Origin: Leucobacter sp. G161 | GTDB taxonomy: Bacteria; Actinomycetota; Actinomycetes; Actinomycetales; Microbacteriaceae | NCBI RefSeq assembly: GCF_001482305.1 | Contig: NZ_LOHP01000061.1 | Location: 22,707 to 86,706, forward strand | DNA length: 64,000 nt | Direction of reading: 5' to 3' | Shown: positions 26,239 through 34,847 of the stretch, one piece after another | How positions within the stretch are numbered: position 1 is the first letter of the stretch | Layout: the number at the start of each line of letters is the position of its first letter | Made by a program: the position numbers and the translations under genes | The notes under the pieces: model-generated | Told to the model about the DNA's origin: nothing | Database searches by the model: none | Seen by the model: the letters and a program-made list of their open reading frames with translations, nothing else

Positions 26239-28824
26239 GTGCCAGGAACTAACCTCACCCGCGTCGAAGCCCAGGAGCGGGCCAGCATCGTCACGAGCCA
26301 CAGCTACGAGATCGCTTTGGATCTCACCACAGGCCCCGAGACCTTTGCTGCGGACACTACCGTCCGCTTCGACGCCACCGCCGGCGCTTCGACATTCATC
26401 GATGTCATTGCTGACTCGGTCGAGTCCATCGAGCTCAACGGTGCCGAGCTCAACCCTGCCGAACTCTTTGCAGATTCACGGATCCAGATCCCGGGTCTCG
26501 CCGCCGAGAACACGCTCCGGATCCGCTCGACGATGCGCTACATGAACACCGGCGAGGGCCTGCACCGCTTCGAGGATCCCGCTGACGGCGAGGTCTACCT
26601 GTACTCGCAGTTCGAGGTGCCTGACTCGCGCCGCATGTTCCCCGTGTTCGAGCAGCCCGACCTCAAGGCGACGTTCCAGTTCACGGTCACCGCGCCCGCG
26701 CGCTGGAAGGTCATCTCGAACCAGCCCACCCCCGAGCCCACCCCGGCCGGCACGAAAGCCGCAGCCCAGGGACCCGACTGGGCCGAGCAGGACATCGCGA
26801 CCTGGACCTTCGGCAAGACGCCGATCATGTCGAGCTACATCACCGCGCTCATCGCCGGCCCGTACCACGAGGTCCGCGGCGAGCTCACGAGCACCGACGG
26901 CCGCGTGATCCCCCTCGGCGTCTTCTGCCGCGAGTCGCTCGCGCCGCACCTCGACGCCGAGTACATCTTCGACAAGACCCGCGAGGGCTTCGCCTTCTTC
27001 GAGTCCGAGTTCAACTACCCGTACCCGTTCGACAAGTACGACCAGCTCTTCGTCCCCGAGTACAACATGGGCGCGATGGAGAACATCGGCGCGGTCACCT
27101 TCACCGAGGCATACGTCTTCCGCAGCCAGGTCACCGACGCGATGCGTGAGCGTCGCGTCGTCACGATCCTGCACGAGCTCGCCCACATGTGGTTCGGCGA
27201 CCTCGTCACGATGCGCTGGTGGAACGACCTGTGGCTCAACGAGTCCTTCGCCGAGTACATGTCCGTACTCGCGACCGCTGAGGCGACCGAGTGGACCGGC
27301 AGCTGGACGACGTTCGTCGGCAGCGAGAAGTCGTGGGCGCACCGGCAGGATCAGCTCCCGTCGACGCACCCGATCGTCGCAGAGATCCGCGACCTCGAAG
27401 ACGTGCTCGTCAACTTCGACGGCATCACCTACGCGAAGGGCGCGTCGGTGCTCAAGCAGCTCGTGGCCTGGGTCGGCCGCGAGCCTTTCATGGCCGGCGT
27501 GCACGACTACTTCACGAAGCATGAGTACACGAACACCGAGCTGCCCGATCTCATGGTCGAGCTTGAGGCGCGCAGCGGCCGCGACTTGAGCGACTGGTCC
27601 AAGAAGTGGCTCGAGACCGCGGGCGTCAACACGCTCCGCCCCGAGTTCACGCTCGACGAGGCAGGGAACTACGCGTCGTTCGCGATCACGCAGACCGCGA
27701 TCGCCGAGTACCCGACGATCCGCCCGCACCGCATCGCGGTGGGCCTGTACGAAGAGCAGGACGGCAAGCTCGTGCGCACGCAGCGCCTCGAGCTCGATGT
27801 CGATGGACCTTCAACCGAGGTCGCTGAGCTCGTTGGCGTGCAGCAGCCCGCGCTGCTCATCCTGAACGATGAGGATCTGTCCTACGCGAAGATCCGCTTC
27901 GACGAGCGCTCGCTTGCGACCGTGGGTGAGAAGCTCGGTTCGATTGAGGATTCGCTCGCTCGCTCGCTCGTGTGGGGATCCCTCTGGGACGCCACCCGCG
28001 ACGGCGAGTTCCCCGCGAGCCGCTTCGTCGACATCGTGCTCGCGCACGTCGCCGGCGAGACGAACTCGACCGTGCTGCGCACCGTGATCCAGCAGGTCGT
28101 GCTCTCGGCTTCGAGCTACGTCGCCCCGGCGAAGCGCGAGGCGACGCTCGCGAAGGTCGCTGACGCGCTGTGGCAGCTCGCGCTCGCTGCCGAAGCCGGG
28201 TCTGACAACCAGTTCCAGTTCGTGAAGTCGTTTGCTGGCCTCGCGAGCACCGACGCGCAGCTCGACCAGGTGCTCGCTTTGCTCGAAGAGCGCACTCCGC
28301 TCTCCGGTCTCGACATCGACACCGACCTCGGTTGGGAGCTGCTCATCTCGCTCGCCGCTGGCGGTCGCGCCACCGCCGAGGAGATCGATGCGGCGCTCGC
28401 CAACGACCGCACCGCGACCGGCAACCAGTCTGCAGCGCACGCTCGCGCCGCGCTTCCGACCGCCGCAGATAAGGCTGCTGCTTGGGCATCGGTCTGGGAC
28501 GAGGCTGGCAAACCGAACGCGATCGTGCGTGCGACCGGGCTCGGTTTCCTCCGCGCTCAGGATCGCTCGCTGCTCGTGCCCTACGTGGATCGTTTCTTCG
28601 CTGAGCTGCTCCCCGTGTGGGAGTCGCGTAGCTACGCGATTGCTGAAGAGCTCATCGACGGCTTCTACGCTTCGCCGCTCGCGAACGAAGAGCTCCGCGC
28701 GGCGACTGCTGCGTGGCTCGACGCGAACGCTGACGCGCCTGCTGCGCTGCGTCGCATGATCGTTGAGCACCTCGCCGGTGTCGAGCGCGCCCTCGTGGCG
28801 CAGGCGGCTGACGCGAGCGTCTAA
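26239..28824 (+). CDS. pepN: Aminopeptidase N (M1 family)
   Basis: Zinc aminopeptidase of 861 residues that removes N-terminal amino acids from peptides in the cytoplasm. The substrate-binding GAMENIGAVTF precedes the zinc site H312-E313-L-A-H316 and E335 (HELAHMWFGD then NESFAEY). The N-terminal beta domain and the long C-terminal helical ERAP1-like domain are complete. The GTG start has AAGGAG 7 nt upstream; an earlier in-frame ATG has none. The next gene starts on the last base of its stop (TAATG), giving a pepN-mscS-globin operon. Confidence 0.97.
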   Translation: MPGTNLTRVEAQERASIVTSHSYEIALDLTTGPETFAADTTVRFDATAGASTFIDVIADSVESIELNGAELNPAELFADSRIQIPGLAAENTLRIRSTMRYMNTGEGLHRFEDPADGEVYLYSQFEVPDSRRMFPVFEQPDLKATFQFTVTAPARWKVISNQPTPEPTPAGTKAAAQGPDWAEQDIATWTFGKTPIMSSYITALIAGPYHEVRGELTSTDGRVIPLGVFCRESLAPHLDAEYIFDKTREGFAFFESEFNYPYPFDKYDQLFVPEYNMGAMENIGAVTFTEAYVFRSQVTDAMRERRVVTILHELAHMWFGDLVTMRWWNDLWLNESFAEYMSVLATAEATEWTGSWTTFVGSEKSWAHRQDQLPSTHPIVAEIRDLEDVLVNFDGITYAKGASVLKQLVAWVGREPFMAGVHDYFTKHEYTNTELPDLMVELEARSGRDLSDWSKKWLETAGVNTLRPEFTLDEAGNYASFAITQTAIAEYPTIRPHRIAVGLYEEQDGKLVRTQRLELDVDGPSTEVAELVGVQQPALLILNDEDLSYAKIRFDERSLATVGEKLGSIEDSLARSLVWGSLWDATRDGEFPASRFVDIVLAHVAGETNSTVLRTVIQQVVLSASSYVAPAKREATLAKVADALWQLALAAEAGSDNQFQFVKSFAGLASTDAQLDQVLALLEERTPLSGLDIDTDLGWELLISLAAGGRATAEEIDAALANDRTATGNQSAAHARAALPTAADKAAAWASVWDEAGKPNAIVRATGLGFLRAQDRSLLVPYVDRFFAELLPVWESRSYAIAEELIDGFYASPLANEELRAATAAWLDANADAPAALRRMIVEHLAGVERALVAQAADASV

Positions 28825-29750
28825 TGTTTCACCTGGGAACCACCACGGAGGAGGTCACGGAGGCCGTAGGTTCGGCCTTCGTTGACTTCCTCCTTGCGTG
28901 GGAAAAACCGCTGTGGATCATCGCAGTGGTCGTCATTGCGATCATCGCGAACTGGCTGCTACTCAAGCTCCTCAACCGGACTGTCGCGCAGATCGTCCGG
29001 GGCGTAAAGCGCTCGCAGAACGTCGATACGACCTCTGAGATGCGGGCCGCCCCGTACATCCACGCGCGTGCAGTGCAGCGCACCCGGACGCTCGGCTCGG
29101 TCGGGCGTGCGGTCGTCACGTGGACCGTCTCCGTCGTCGCGATCTTCCTGATCCTCAGCATCCTTGAGGTCAACCTCGGCGCGGTACTCACCTCCGCAGG
29201 CATCGTCGCGGCCGGCCTCGCCTTCGGGGCACAGAACATTGTGAAGGACGTTCTCAACGGCATCTTCATGGTCTTCGAAGACCAGCTCGGCGTCGGTGAC
29301 CTCATTACCGTGGACCAGATCACTGGCACCGTTGAAAACGTCGGGATCCGCGTCACCCAGGTGCGCGCCCTCGACGGCACACTGTGGTTCATTCGCAACG
29401 GTGAGATCCTCACCCTCGGCAATTCCTCGCAGGGGTGGGGCCGCGCACTCGTGGACTTCACGGTCGACGCGAACCAGGATCTCACCCATGTGTCCGACAT
29501 TGCGCTCGACGCTGCGAGGAGCCTCCTCACGACAGAGAAGCTCGCGCGGAAGGTCACCGGTGAGCCCGAACTCCTTGGCCTTGAGAGCGTGTTCGGTGAC
29601 CGCGCAACGCTCCGGCTCGCTATTCGCACGCGGCCCGAGGCACAATGGGAGGTGCAGCGGGGCATCCGAGCTGAGCTGCGCAAGCGGTTTGCGGAGGAAG
29701 GCATCCGCCTCTCCGACGAGCTCCCCCGCCTGCCCAAGGGAGAAGTATGA
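28824..29750 (+). CDS. Small-conductance mechanosensitive channel (MscS family)
   Basis: Membrane channel that opens under hypo-osmotic stress, 308 residues. It has a first helix at about 28-48, two more around 92-140, with the pore helix AGIVAAGLAFGAQNIVKDVLNG, then the beta domain (GDLITVDQITGTVENVGIRVTQVR) and an alpha/beta C-terminal domain. All parts are present. The start overlaps the pepN stop by one base and the stop overlaps the globin start by four. Confidence 0.92.
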   Translation: MFHLGTTTEEVTEAVGSAFVDFLLAWEKPLWIIAVVVIAIIANWLLLKLLNRTVAQIVRGVKRSQNVDTTSEMRAAPYIHARAVQRTRTLGSVGRAVVTWTVSVVAIFLILSILEVNLGAVLTSAGIVAAGLAFGAQNIVKDVLNGIFMVFEDQLGVGDLITVDQITGTVENVGIRVTQVRALDGTLWFIRNGEILTLGNSSQGWGRALVDFTVDANQDLTHVSDIALDAARSLLTTEKLARKVTGEPELLGLESVFGDRATLRLAIRTRPEAQWEVQRGIRAELRKRFAEEGIRLSDELPRLPKGEV

Positions 29751-30247
29751 CCAACGATCAGCGATCCGCATCGAGCGACGGCACCGGCAGTGCTGTCCCA
29801 GATACGACTGGCGGGGCGACTCCCCCGGCCCCGCGGCTCACGCTGCGCAGCGGCGAGACCGGCCACGCCGTGACCGACACCGTGTGGTCGCAGGTCGGTG
29901 GCACCGAAACCTTTGAGAAGATCGCTGTTGCGTTCTACCGTGGCGTGCGCGAGGACGAGGTGCTCGCACCCATGTACCCGCAGGATGACTGGGAGGGCGC
30001 GACCTGGCGTATCCGGGCGTTCCTCGAGCAGTACTGGGGCGGCCCGTCTGCGTACCAGGAGGAGCGCGGTCACCCGCGGCTGCGCATGCGACACAACGCG
30101 TTCCCCGTCACGCCCGACGCGAAAGAGCGTTGGCTGAAGCACATGCACGCCGCCCTCGATGAGGTCGAGCTGCCGCCGATGCACGACGCGGCGTTCCGGG
30201 ACTACATTGAGCGCGCGGCGCTCGCGCTCGTCAACCGCTTCGAATAG
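29747..30247 (+). CDS. Truncated haemoglobin (group II / GlbO-like)
   Basis: Single-domain haem protein of 166 residues. The globin fold starts near residue 45 (GGTETFEKIAVAFYRGV), with AFLEQYWGGPSAYQEERGHPRLRMRH carrying the group II Tyr/Trp features and proximal His in LRMRHNAFPV; TrpG8 is in ERWLKHMHAAL. A disordered Ser/Gly/Pro stretch of about 40 residues precedes it. Group II globins act in oxygen or NO chemistry. It is coupled to the MscS gene by ATGA. Confidence 0.9.
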   Translation: MTNDQRSASSDGTGSAVPDTTGGATPPAPRLTLRSGETGHAVTDTVWSQVGGTETFEKIAVAFYRGVREDEVLAPMYPQDDWEGATWRIRAFLEQYWGGPSAYQEERGHPRLRMRHNAFPVTPDAKERWLKHMHAALDEVELPPMHDAAFRDYIERAALALVNRFE

Positions 30248-30325
30248 GGCTGTGACGGTCACGCGGCCTCGCCCCGTGGTTGAGCTCGGTCGAAACCACT
30301 CGGCTTGGCAAGGTCGCTCGTGCGG

Positions 30326-30380
30326 GGGCATTCCGCCGGGGTCATTCCGCCAGGGCACTCCGCCAGGGTCATTCCGCTCG
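30326..30380. repeat. Tandem repeat of about 14 bp, GGTCATTCCGCCA x4
   Basis: Four imperfect units of GGGCATTCCGCC/GGTCATTCCGCC type between the globin stop and the 3' end of the HNH gene on the other strand. No function is evident. Confidence 0.7.
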
Positions 30381-30381
30381 T

Positions 30382-31821
30382 TCAGAACGGGTGTTCTCCG
30401 TCGTCTGCGGGTTCGAAGCGGACCGGGCTTCGTTGCGATGCCGACTTCATTCGGTGTTCGGGGAGCCTGTCGGGCGGCCGATCAACGTGGGTCTTGCCGG
30501 TTGGCGACGTCCACACAAGGACCCCACCTTCACCCTGTTCGACTTTCCAGTCCGAGTTCCCTTTCAGGATGTGGTGTTTGAGGCACAGATGCGCAAGATT
30601 GTCGGTGGCTGTGGGCCCGCCGAGAGCCGCATCAATGGTGTGATCTATTTCTGACCGGTATGTCGGAGCGATGCATCCGGGGAATCGACAGTGACCGTCG
30701 CGGGCGACCAAGAACCGTTCTTGGGGTTTGACCGGTCGATACCCGTCAGTTCTGATGACCTCTCCGGTGTGGGAGCACACAGTGATCAGGTCCCACAGCT
30801 GCCGCGATGCGATGAGTGGCCGCGCGGCGTCGATGCTGACTGGCCCATACCCCTGAAGTTCGCACTTGACCGCGCCATCCGTCGGGGCTGCCGTGTCTCG
30901 GGCGACGGTACCGCCGTGCTTCGCGAGGAGTTCGTCGAGCCCTTCTGCGGTGACGACCAGCTGAACGCGCCCCTGGAGCTCGACTCCAGTGGGGCGAGGC
31001 GCCGTCTCGGCAGTGTCGAAGGGGTCGCGCGCCAGCAGGTCATGGAGCGCGTCGACTCGAATCTCATCGAGACCTCGCGTGTCTTCGGCGTCCGCCGCGT
31101 CATCCGGCGAGTTTGCTGCCAGTACCCCGCGGGGCGGAAAGAGGAGCGTTGGCGCGGGAACAGTCTTCCGTTTCACTGCCTTTGCGATGCGCGTGAGGTG
31201 GTCGTGTAGACCGTAGGCCTGAAGCGCCGGCATGTACACGCGAAGTTCGGCCATACCGTCGGACATCTCGACGACGGAGACGCGACGGTGCACGGTCTCT
31301 GCAGCTTGCCGGGCCTCAATGGATTCGACCGCCCACTGCTCGGCGAGCCGTTTGGCGATCGGCCGCAACCTGTTTGGCGTCTCTTCGAGCGCGTAGACCA
31401 GGACTGCGTGCTCGTACTCTTTCCGCCGTGCAGCGGCGAGAATCACCTTCTCTGCATCAGCGGCTCGCGCAGCTTCGTCGACGCCCGTGGCCACCACATT
31501 GGTGATGACGAGCCCCGCGGTGGTAATGATCTCCGCGTGCGCCACGTCAATTTGCCCTGCGCGCAGCAGCGACGCGGTGTCATGGTAATCGGACGACAGC
31601 ATCGCGGCGAGCCCCAGCATCGTATCGACTCGGCGCTCAGTCACTCCAAGCGCGAGCGCTGCCTCCGCCCGGTAGGAGCGCAGCGACATCTCCCCGGATG
31701 GGATAGCTCGATACCCGCGGGCTAGTAAATCGAAGCGTTTCGCCTCCACTGCACGAAGTTCGCGCGCGACTTCTTCAAGGCCATCGATGGCCTGTGTGCG
31801 AATCTGAAGTGAAGAGGTCAT
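30382..31821 (-). CDS. DUF222 domain HNH endonuclease-like protein
   Basis: 479-residue protein of the abundant actinobacterial DUF222-HNH family. The N-terminal helical DUF222 region (about 20-330) includes RSYRAEAALALGVTERRVD. The C-terminal HNH nuclease motif is CRFPGCIAP, then EIDHTIDAALGGPTATDNLAHLCLKHHILK split over about 35 residues with the Cys, His-His and Asn present. The family is linked to mobile DNA but its role is unsettled. ATG 31821 (MTSSLQIRT) is chosen because the upstream extension is unlike the family. Confidence 0.88.
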   Translation of the reverse strand: MTSSLQIRTQAIDGLEEVARELRAVEAKRFDLLARGYRAIPSGEMSLRSYRAEAALALGVTERRVDTMLGLAAMLSSDYHDTASLLRAGQIDVAHAEIITTAGLVITNVVATGVDEAARAADAEKVILAAARRKEYEHAVLVYALEETPNRLRPIAKRLAEQWAVESIEARQAAETVHRRVSVVEMSDGMAELRVYMPALQAYGLHDHLTRIAKAVKRKTVPAPTLLFPPRGVLAANSPDDAADAEDTRGLDEIRVDALHDLLARDPFDTAETAPRPTGVELQGRVQLVVTAEGLDELLAKHGGTVARDTAAPTDGAVKCELQGYGPVSIDAARPLIASRQLWDLITVCSHTGEVIRTDGYRPVKPQERFLVARDGHCRFPGCIAPTYRSEIDHTIDAALGGPTATDNLAHLCLKHHILKGNSDWKVEQGEGGVLVWTSPTGKTHVDRPPDRLPEHRMKSASQRSPVRFEPADDGEHPF

Positions 31822-32056
31822 ACCCGAATTCAAACATGGACCTCCGACATTTACGACCTCAGGCGTAGTCCAATAGGAACGTTTTTCATAATTATTTTTC
31901 CCCGCCTCGTCTTGCGACTTCGACGGCCGAAATAGCGCCGACCCCGTCAGCAAGACGCTTCCGTTCACCGGGTCGTTTCCGGTAGAGCTCGATGACATCC
32001 GCAACGATTGCGGGATCCGACCCCAGGTGATGCGCATCGAGCACAATAGAACCCAT

Positions 32057-32683
32057 CTAACGCGTCGTTACGACCAGTTTGGACCCATACGCGCCAAGCG
32101 GCGCCACCCTTTCAAGCTCGTCCCAGGTGACGTTTGTGACGCGGCTGCCTCGCACTCCAGCGAGGCCCGTGGCGCCGACGCGCAGACCGAGCGGGATCCG
32201 CATTGACCATACGGCCATGGCGAGCGAACCGATCGAGGTCCCCAGTAACACAATAGGGAGCAGCGCCAAAAGCCTCGAGGAGCTCGCCTGCGTCGGCAAA
32301 TCACAGACGGCAACCACCCCCAGGATAATCACGGGGAGCAGCATCGCCACCGGCACGGCAATACCGCCGACACGGTGGCCTCGCGACGGCAGAAACCGCA
32401 GCTCCCCCACCGTGACGATACGAATGGCGCCCGGTCGGAGGCCCCGTACGCGCAGCAGCAACGCGATGATCAACACGAGCATCATCACGCTGAGGCTGGC
32501 CATCAACAACTGAAACCCGAGACGGGTGTCAATCGCCGAGATCGTGAAGCCAATGGCCGGCACAACACACAACCCGAGAACCATAGCGAATGGGTTGCGC
32601 GAGCTTGGCAAAATAGCGCGACCGCCAGTAGGGATACGCGGCCAGAGCAATACAGTGCCCGCCCGATGGTCAGTGTGTTGCAT
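32057..32683 (-). CDS. Hypothetical membrane protein, PH-like C-terminus
   Basis: Unrecognised 208-residue protein with four hydrophobic helices in two pairs (about 33-50, 57-77 and 107-125, 138-160), ending in a soluble part (RIPLGLRVGATGLAGVRGSR, VTWDELERVAPLG) that resembles the PH-like domain of small actinobacterial membrane proteins. Base composition is a little lower in GC than the neighbours. It stands between the HNH gene and tRNA-Arg. Confidence 0.65.
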   Translation of the reverse strand: MQHTDHRAGTVLLWPRIPTGGRAILPSSRNPFAMVLGLCVVPAIGFTISAIDTRLGFQLLMASLSVMMLVLIIALLLRVRGLRPGAIRIVTVGELRFLPSRGHRVGGIAVPVAMLLPVIILGVVAVCDLPTQASSSRLLALLPIVLLGTSIGSLAMAVWSMRIPLGLRVGATGLAGVRGSRVTNVTWDELERVAPLGAYGSKLVVTTR

Positions 32684-32820
32684 ATTGCCGCAGCATCCCC
32701 TCTACCATCGTGCACGCCCCCACAAGCAGGACAAAGCGGATCCGAAGACACGAAGGATCGCCGCACCACACTAACAGGTGGCACGCGAGGCAGCGCAACC
32801 GTAGTACCCTCGATATGTTC

Positions 32821-32893
32821 GCCTCCTTAGCTCAGTGGATAGAGCAACAGCCTTCTAATCTGTCGGTCGCTGGTTCGAGTCCAGCAGGGGGCA
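32821..32893 (+). tRNA. tRNA-Arg (anticodon TCT)
   Basis: Full cloverleaf: acceptor GCCTCCT with AGGGGGC, D arm GCTC...GAGC, anticodon loop CTTCTAA (TCT at positions 34-36), T arm GCTGG-TTCGAGT-CCAGC, discriminator A, and an encoded CCA (32894-32896). One pair in the anticodon stem (C-T next to the loop) is mismatched. Confidence 0.95.
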
Positions 32894-32981
32894 CCATACG
32901 CTTCACTCCCTCACGGGCAAACTCGCCCATGATGCGACGAGCGAGCGAGGCAAGACCCCAGTGGACCCGCACCACACAGCC

Positions 32982-33296
32982 TCACCCCATCTCGACAAGC
33001 ACCACCCCGACGATGATGAGGACGATGCCGAGGAGCATACGTTTGGTGAGCGGGTCCTTCCACACGACGCGCGCGAAGACCGCGATGAGCGCGATCCCGA
33101 CCGCTGTCCAGATCCCGTATGCGACCGGGACGGGCATTCCGGCGGCGAGCGCGAACCCAAGGAGCGTGAACGCGAGCCCGTATCCGATGACGACGGGGAT
33201 CAGCCAGAGCTTCTTGCGGAAGCCGTCCGATGCGCGCAGGCTCAGTGTCGCGGCTACCTCGGAGAGAATCGACAGCGCGAGCCAAAGCAGACTCAC
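32982..33296 (-). CDS. SMR-family multidrug efflux subunit
   Basis: Four-helix small multidrug resistance transporter, 104 residues. The conserved membrane Glu is in ALSILSEVAATLSLRAS, followed by helix 2-3 (PVAYGIWTAVGIALIA) and helix 4 (GIVLIIVGVVLVEMG). It is last in a three-gene operon with another SMR subunit and a TetR regulator; paired SMR genes usually form a heterodimeric pump. Its start overlaps the upstream SMR stop by four bases. Confidence 0.95.
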   Translation of the reverse strand: MSLLWLALSILSEVAATLSLRASDGFRKKLWLIPVVIGYGLAFTLLGFALAAGMPVPVAYGIWTAVGIALIAVFARVVWKDPLTKRMLLGIVLIIVGVVLVEMG

Positions 33297-33646
33297 GCCG
33301 GGACCTCCTCGGTGTGAGCCTCCGCGGTCGGGCGTGATCCGGTCTCGACGATGAAGACTCCGGCGATGATGACGACGATCCCGATGATCGCCTGCGCGCT
33401 TAGCGCTTCGCCGAAGACGAGCGCGCCCAGCAGCGCGACGAGTGCGACACCGACGGCGCCCCAGAAGCCGTATGCCACACCAATGGGCATGCCGGTGCGG
33501 AGCGCGAGCCCGAGCAGGGCAAACGCGACGATGTATGCGGCCACTGTCAGCGCCACCCAGGCCGGCTGATCCACCATTGCGCGCAGCGACAGCGTGCCAA
33601 TGACCTCGGCGACGATTGCGCCTGAGAGCAGCAGCCAGCCCCTCAC
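33293..33646 (-). CDS. SMR-family multidrug efflux subunit
   Basis: Second SMR subunit, 117 residues, with conserved Glu in SGAIVAEVIGTLSLRAM, PIGVAYGFWGAVGVALVA in helix 3 and a longer polar tail (GSRPTAEAHTEEVPA) absent from its partner. The GTG start overlaps the TetR stop by four bases, which fixes the start; the longer open frame is the antisense of the regulator. Probably pairs with the downstream SMR protein to export cationic drugs. Confidence 0.93.
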   Translation of the reverse strand: MRGWLLLSGAIVAEVIGTLSLRAMVDQPAWVALTVAAYIVAFALLGLALRTGMPIGVAYGFWGAVGVALVALLGALVFGEALSAQAIIGIVVIIAGVFIVETGSRPTAEAHTEEVPA

Positions 33647-34200
33647 TTCACTCCCCCGCGCTCTGCGGTGGCGATGAGCTCGAGCGCGTGCGCACGGACG
33701 GGCGCAAGGTCGTCGATCGGCATCACCCCTGACGCCTCCGACATCCAGGCACCGTCTGCGCAGAATCGCGCGGCGGCGAGCGCACCGTGCGCCGCGGCTG
33801 GCGCGTCCTCGAGCGAGAACCACGGGCCGAGCCACCGTTGCCACGGCCCGGCGAGCACCGGGTGATAGAGCGCGTCGGAGAAGATCCAGTAGTCGGCTCG
33901 CGAGACGTCCGCCGTCGTCGCGACCTCGACGTATGCCCGGTGTCGCTCGAACGCCGTCAGTTCACCCGGGTTTCCGCCCGCCTCGGCGAGCAAGAGCTCG
34001 TGCCAGTGGCGCGCCGCAAAGTCAACGAGGCCCACCATCAGGGCTTCTTTATTTGGGAAGTAGTACATGAGGCCAGGCTTGGTGAGGCCCGCCCGCTTGG
34101 CGACAGACTCAAGGGAGAGCGTAACGCCCTCGACTCGGGCGTTTTCGCGCACTAGCTCTTTGGCTGCTTCCATGATTCGGGTTGGTGTTTCTGCTGCCAC
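33643..34200 (-). CDS. TetR-family regulator of SMR operon
   Basis: 185-residue repressor. The N-terminal HTH is TRIMEAAKELVRENARVEGV then SVAKRAGLTKPGLMYYFPNK; the rest is a helical ligand domain (DUF-type TetR C terminus with YVEVATTADVSRADYWIFS). It is the first gene of TetR-SMR-SMR, and a perfect 8-bp inverted repeat lies 6 bp before its start, so it probably represses the whole operon until an exported compound binds. Confidence 0.93.
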   Translation of the reverse strand: MAAETPTRIMEAAKELVRENARVEGVTLSLESVAKRAGLTKPGLMYYFPNKEALMVGLVDFAARHWHELLLAEAGGNPGELTAFERHRAYVEVATTADVSRADYWIFSDALYHPVLAGPWQRWLGPWFSLEDAPAAAHGALAAARFCADGAWMSEASGVMPIDDLAPVRAHALELIATAERGGVK

Positions 34201-34206
34201 GTGACT

Positions 34207-34230
34207 ACTTTACCAACCGGAAGGTAAAGT
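34207..34230. promoter_or_regulatory. TetR operator, ACTTTACC-N8-GGTAAAGT
   Basis: Perfect 8-bp arms separated by 8 bp, immediately upstream of the TetR-SMR-SMR operon. Size and symmetry suit a TetR dimer. Confidence 0.75.
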
Positions 34231-34268
34231 CCGGCAACGCTTAGCTTGTACGCAAGAATGGATTAACG

Positions 34269-34274
34269 TACTAT
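34269..34274 (+). promoter_or_regulatory. -10 box of leaderless transcript
   Basis: TACTAT ends 6 nt before the ATG of the winged-helix gene; no Shine-Dalgarno. Confidence 0.55.
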
Positions 34275-34280
34275 CTAAAT

Positions 34281-34847
34281 ATGACCGACCAAGAGGCTAC
34301 CCTCAGACTCGAACTTGACGAGCTACACGAGCGCATCACCCGCCTCGAAGCTGCGGCCGAACGAGACGTGAACACGTCCGCTGCGAGCATCACTCGTCCC
34401 CCGGCAGCGCCCGCAGCGCCCGAAGACCAGGACACGTTCTGGGCGCTCAACGAGTTGCAAAGCAAGCTGCACGATCACCCTGCCACCGTTGACGGCGTGG
34501 TGATGACCGTCGGTTCCCTCACGCTCCCCGATGGCGCACCCGTGGCCTGGCAGGAGGGGCTGGCAACTGCGGACATACTCGAGACCGACTGGACCGAGCA
34601 GGCTGCGGTCTTCGCCGCGCTCGGGCACCCGGTGCGACTGGAATTGCTGCGACACATTCTCTCCGGTGTACGTGCGACGTCGGAACTCGCGCAGATCGCA
34701 TCCCTCGGCACAACCGGGCAACTCCATCACCACCTTCGACAGCTCGTCGCCACCGGCTGGGTTCGACAGAGCGGCCGCGGCACCTACGAGATCCCGGCAG
34801 CACGCGTCGTGCCGCTGCTCACCAGCGTGATGAGTGCGCAGCGATGA
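34281..34847 (+). CDS. ArsR-like winged-helix regulator with N-terminal coiled coil
   Basis: 188-residue DNA-binding protein. Residues 1-35 are a coiled coil (LRLELDELHERITRLEAAAE), then a linker and a central beta segment, then an ArsR-like winged helix (about 110-185: AAVFAALGHPVRLELLRHIL, TTGQLHHHLRQLVATGWV). No cysteine metal site is visible. Its stop overlaps the start of a membrane-anchored M23 peptidase by ATGA, so the two are co-translated and the regulator may control the peptidase. Confidence 0.85.
   Translation: MTDQEATLRLELDELHERITRLEAAAERDVNTSAASITRPPAAPAAPEDQDTFWALNELQSKLHDHPATVDGVVMTVGSLTLPDGAPVAWQEGLATADILETDWTEQAAVFAALGHPVRLELLRHILSGVRATSELAQIASLGTTGQLHHHLRQLVATGWVRQSGRGTYEIPAARVVPLLTSVMSAQR

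Noticed and set aside
26476..27729. Minus-strand open frame of 417 codons
   Set aside because: Antisense to the catalytic part of pepN (GAMEN, HEXXH); charged low-complexity product without family features.
28829..30358. Minus-strand open frame of 509 codons
   Set aside because: Antisense to the MscS and globin genes, both of which are well supported; composition (Ser/Arg/Thr-rich) is that of a shadow frame.
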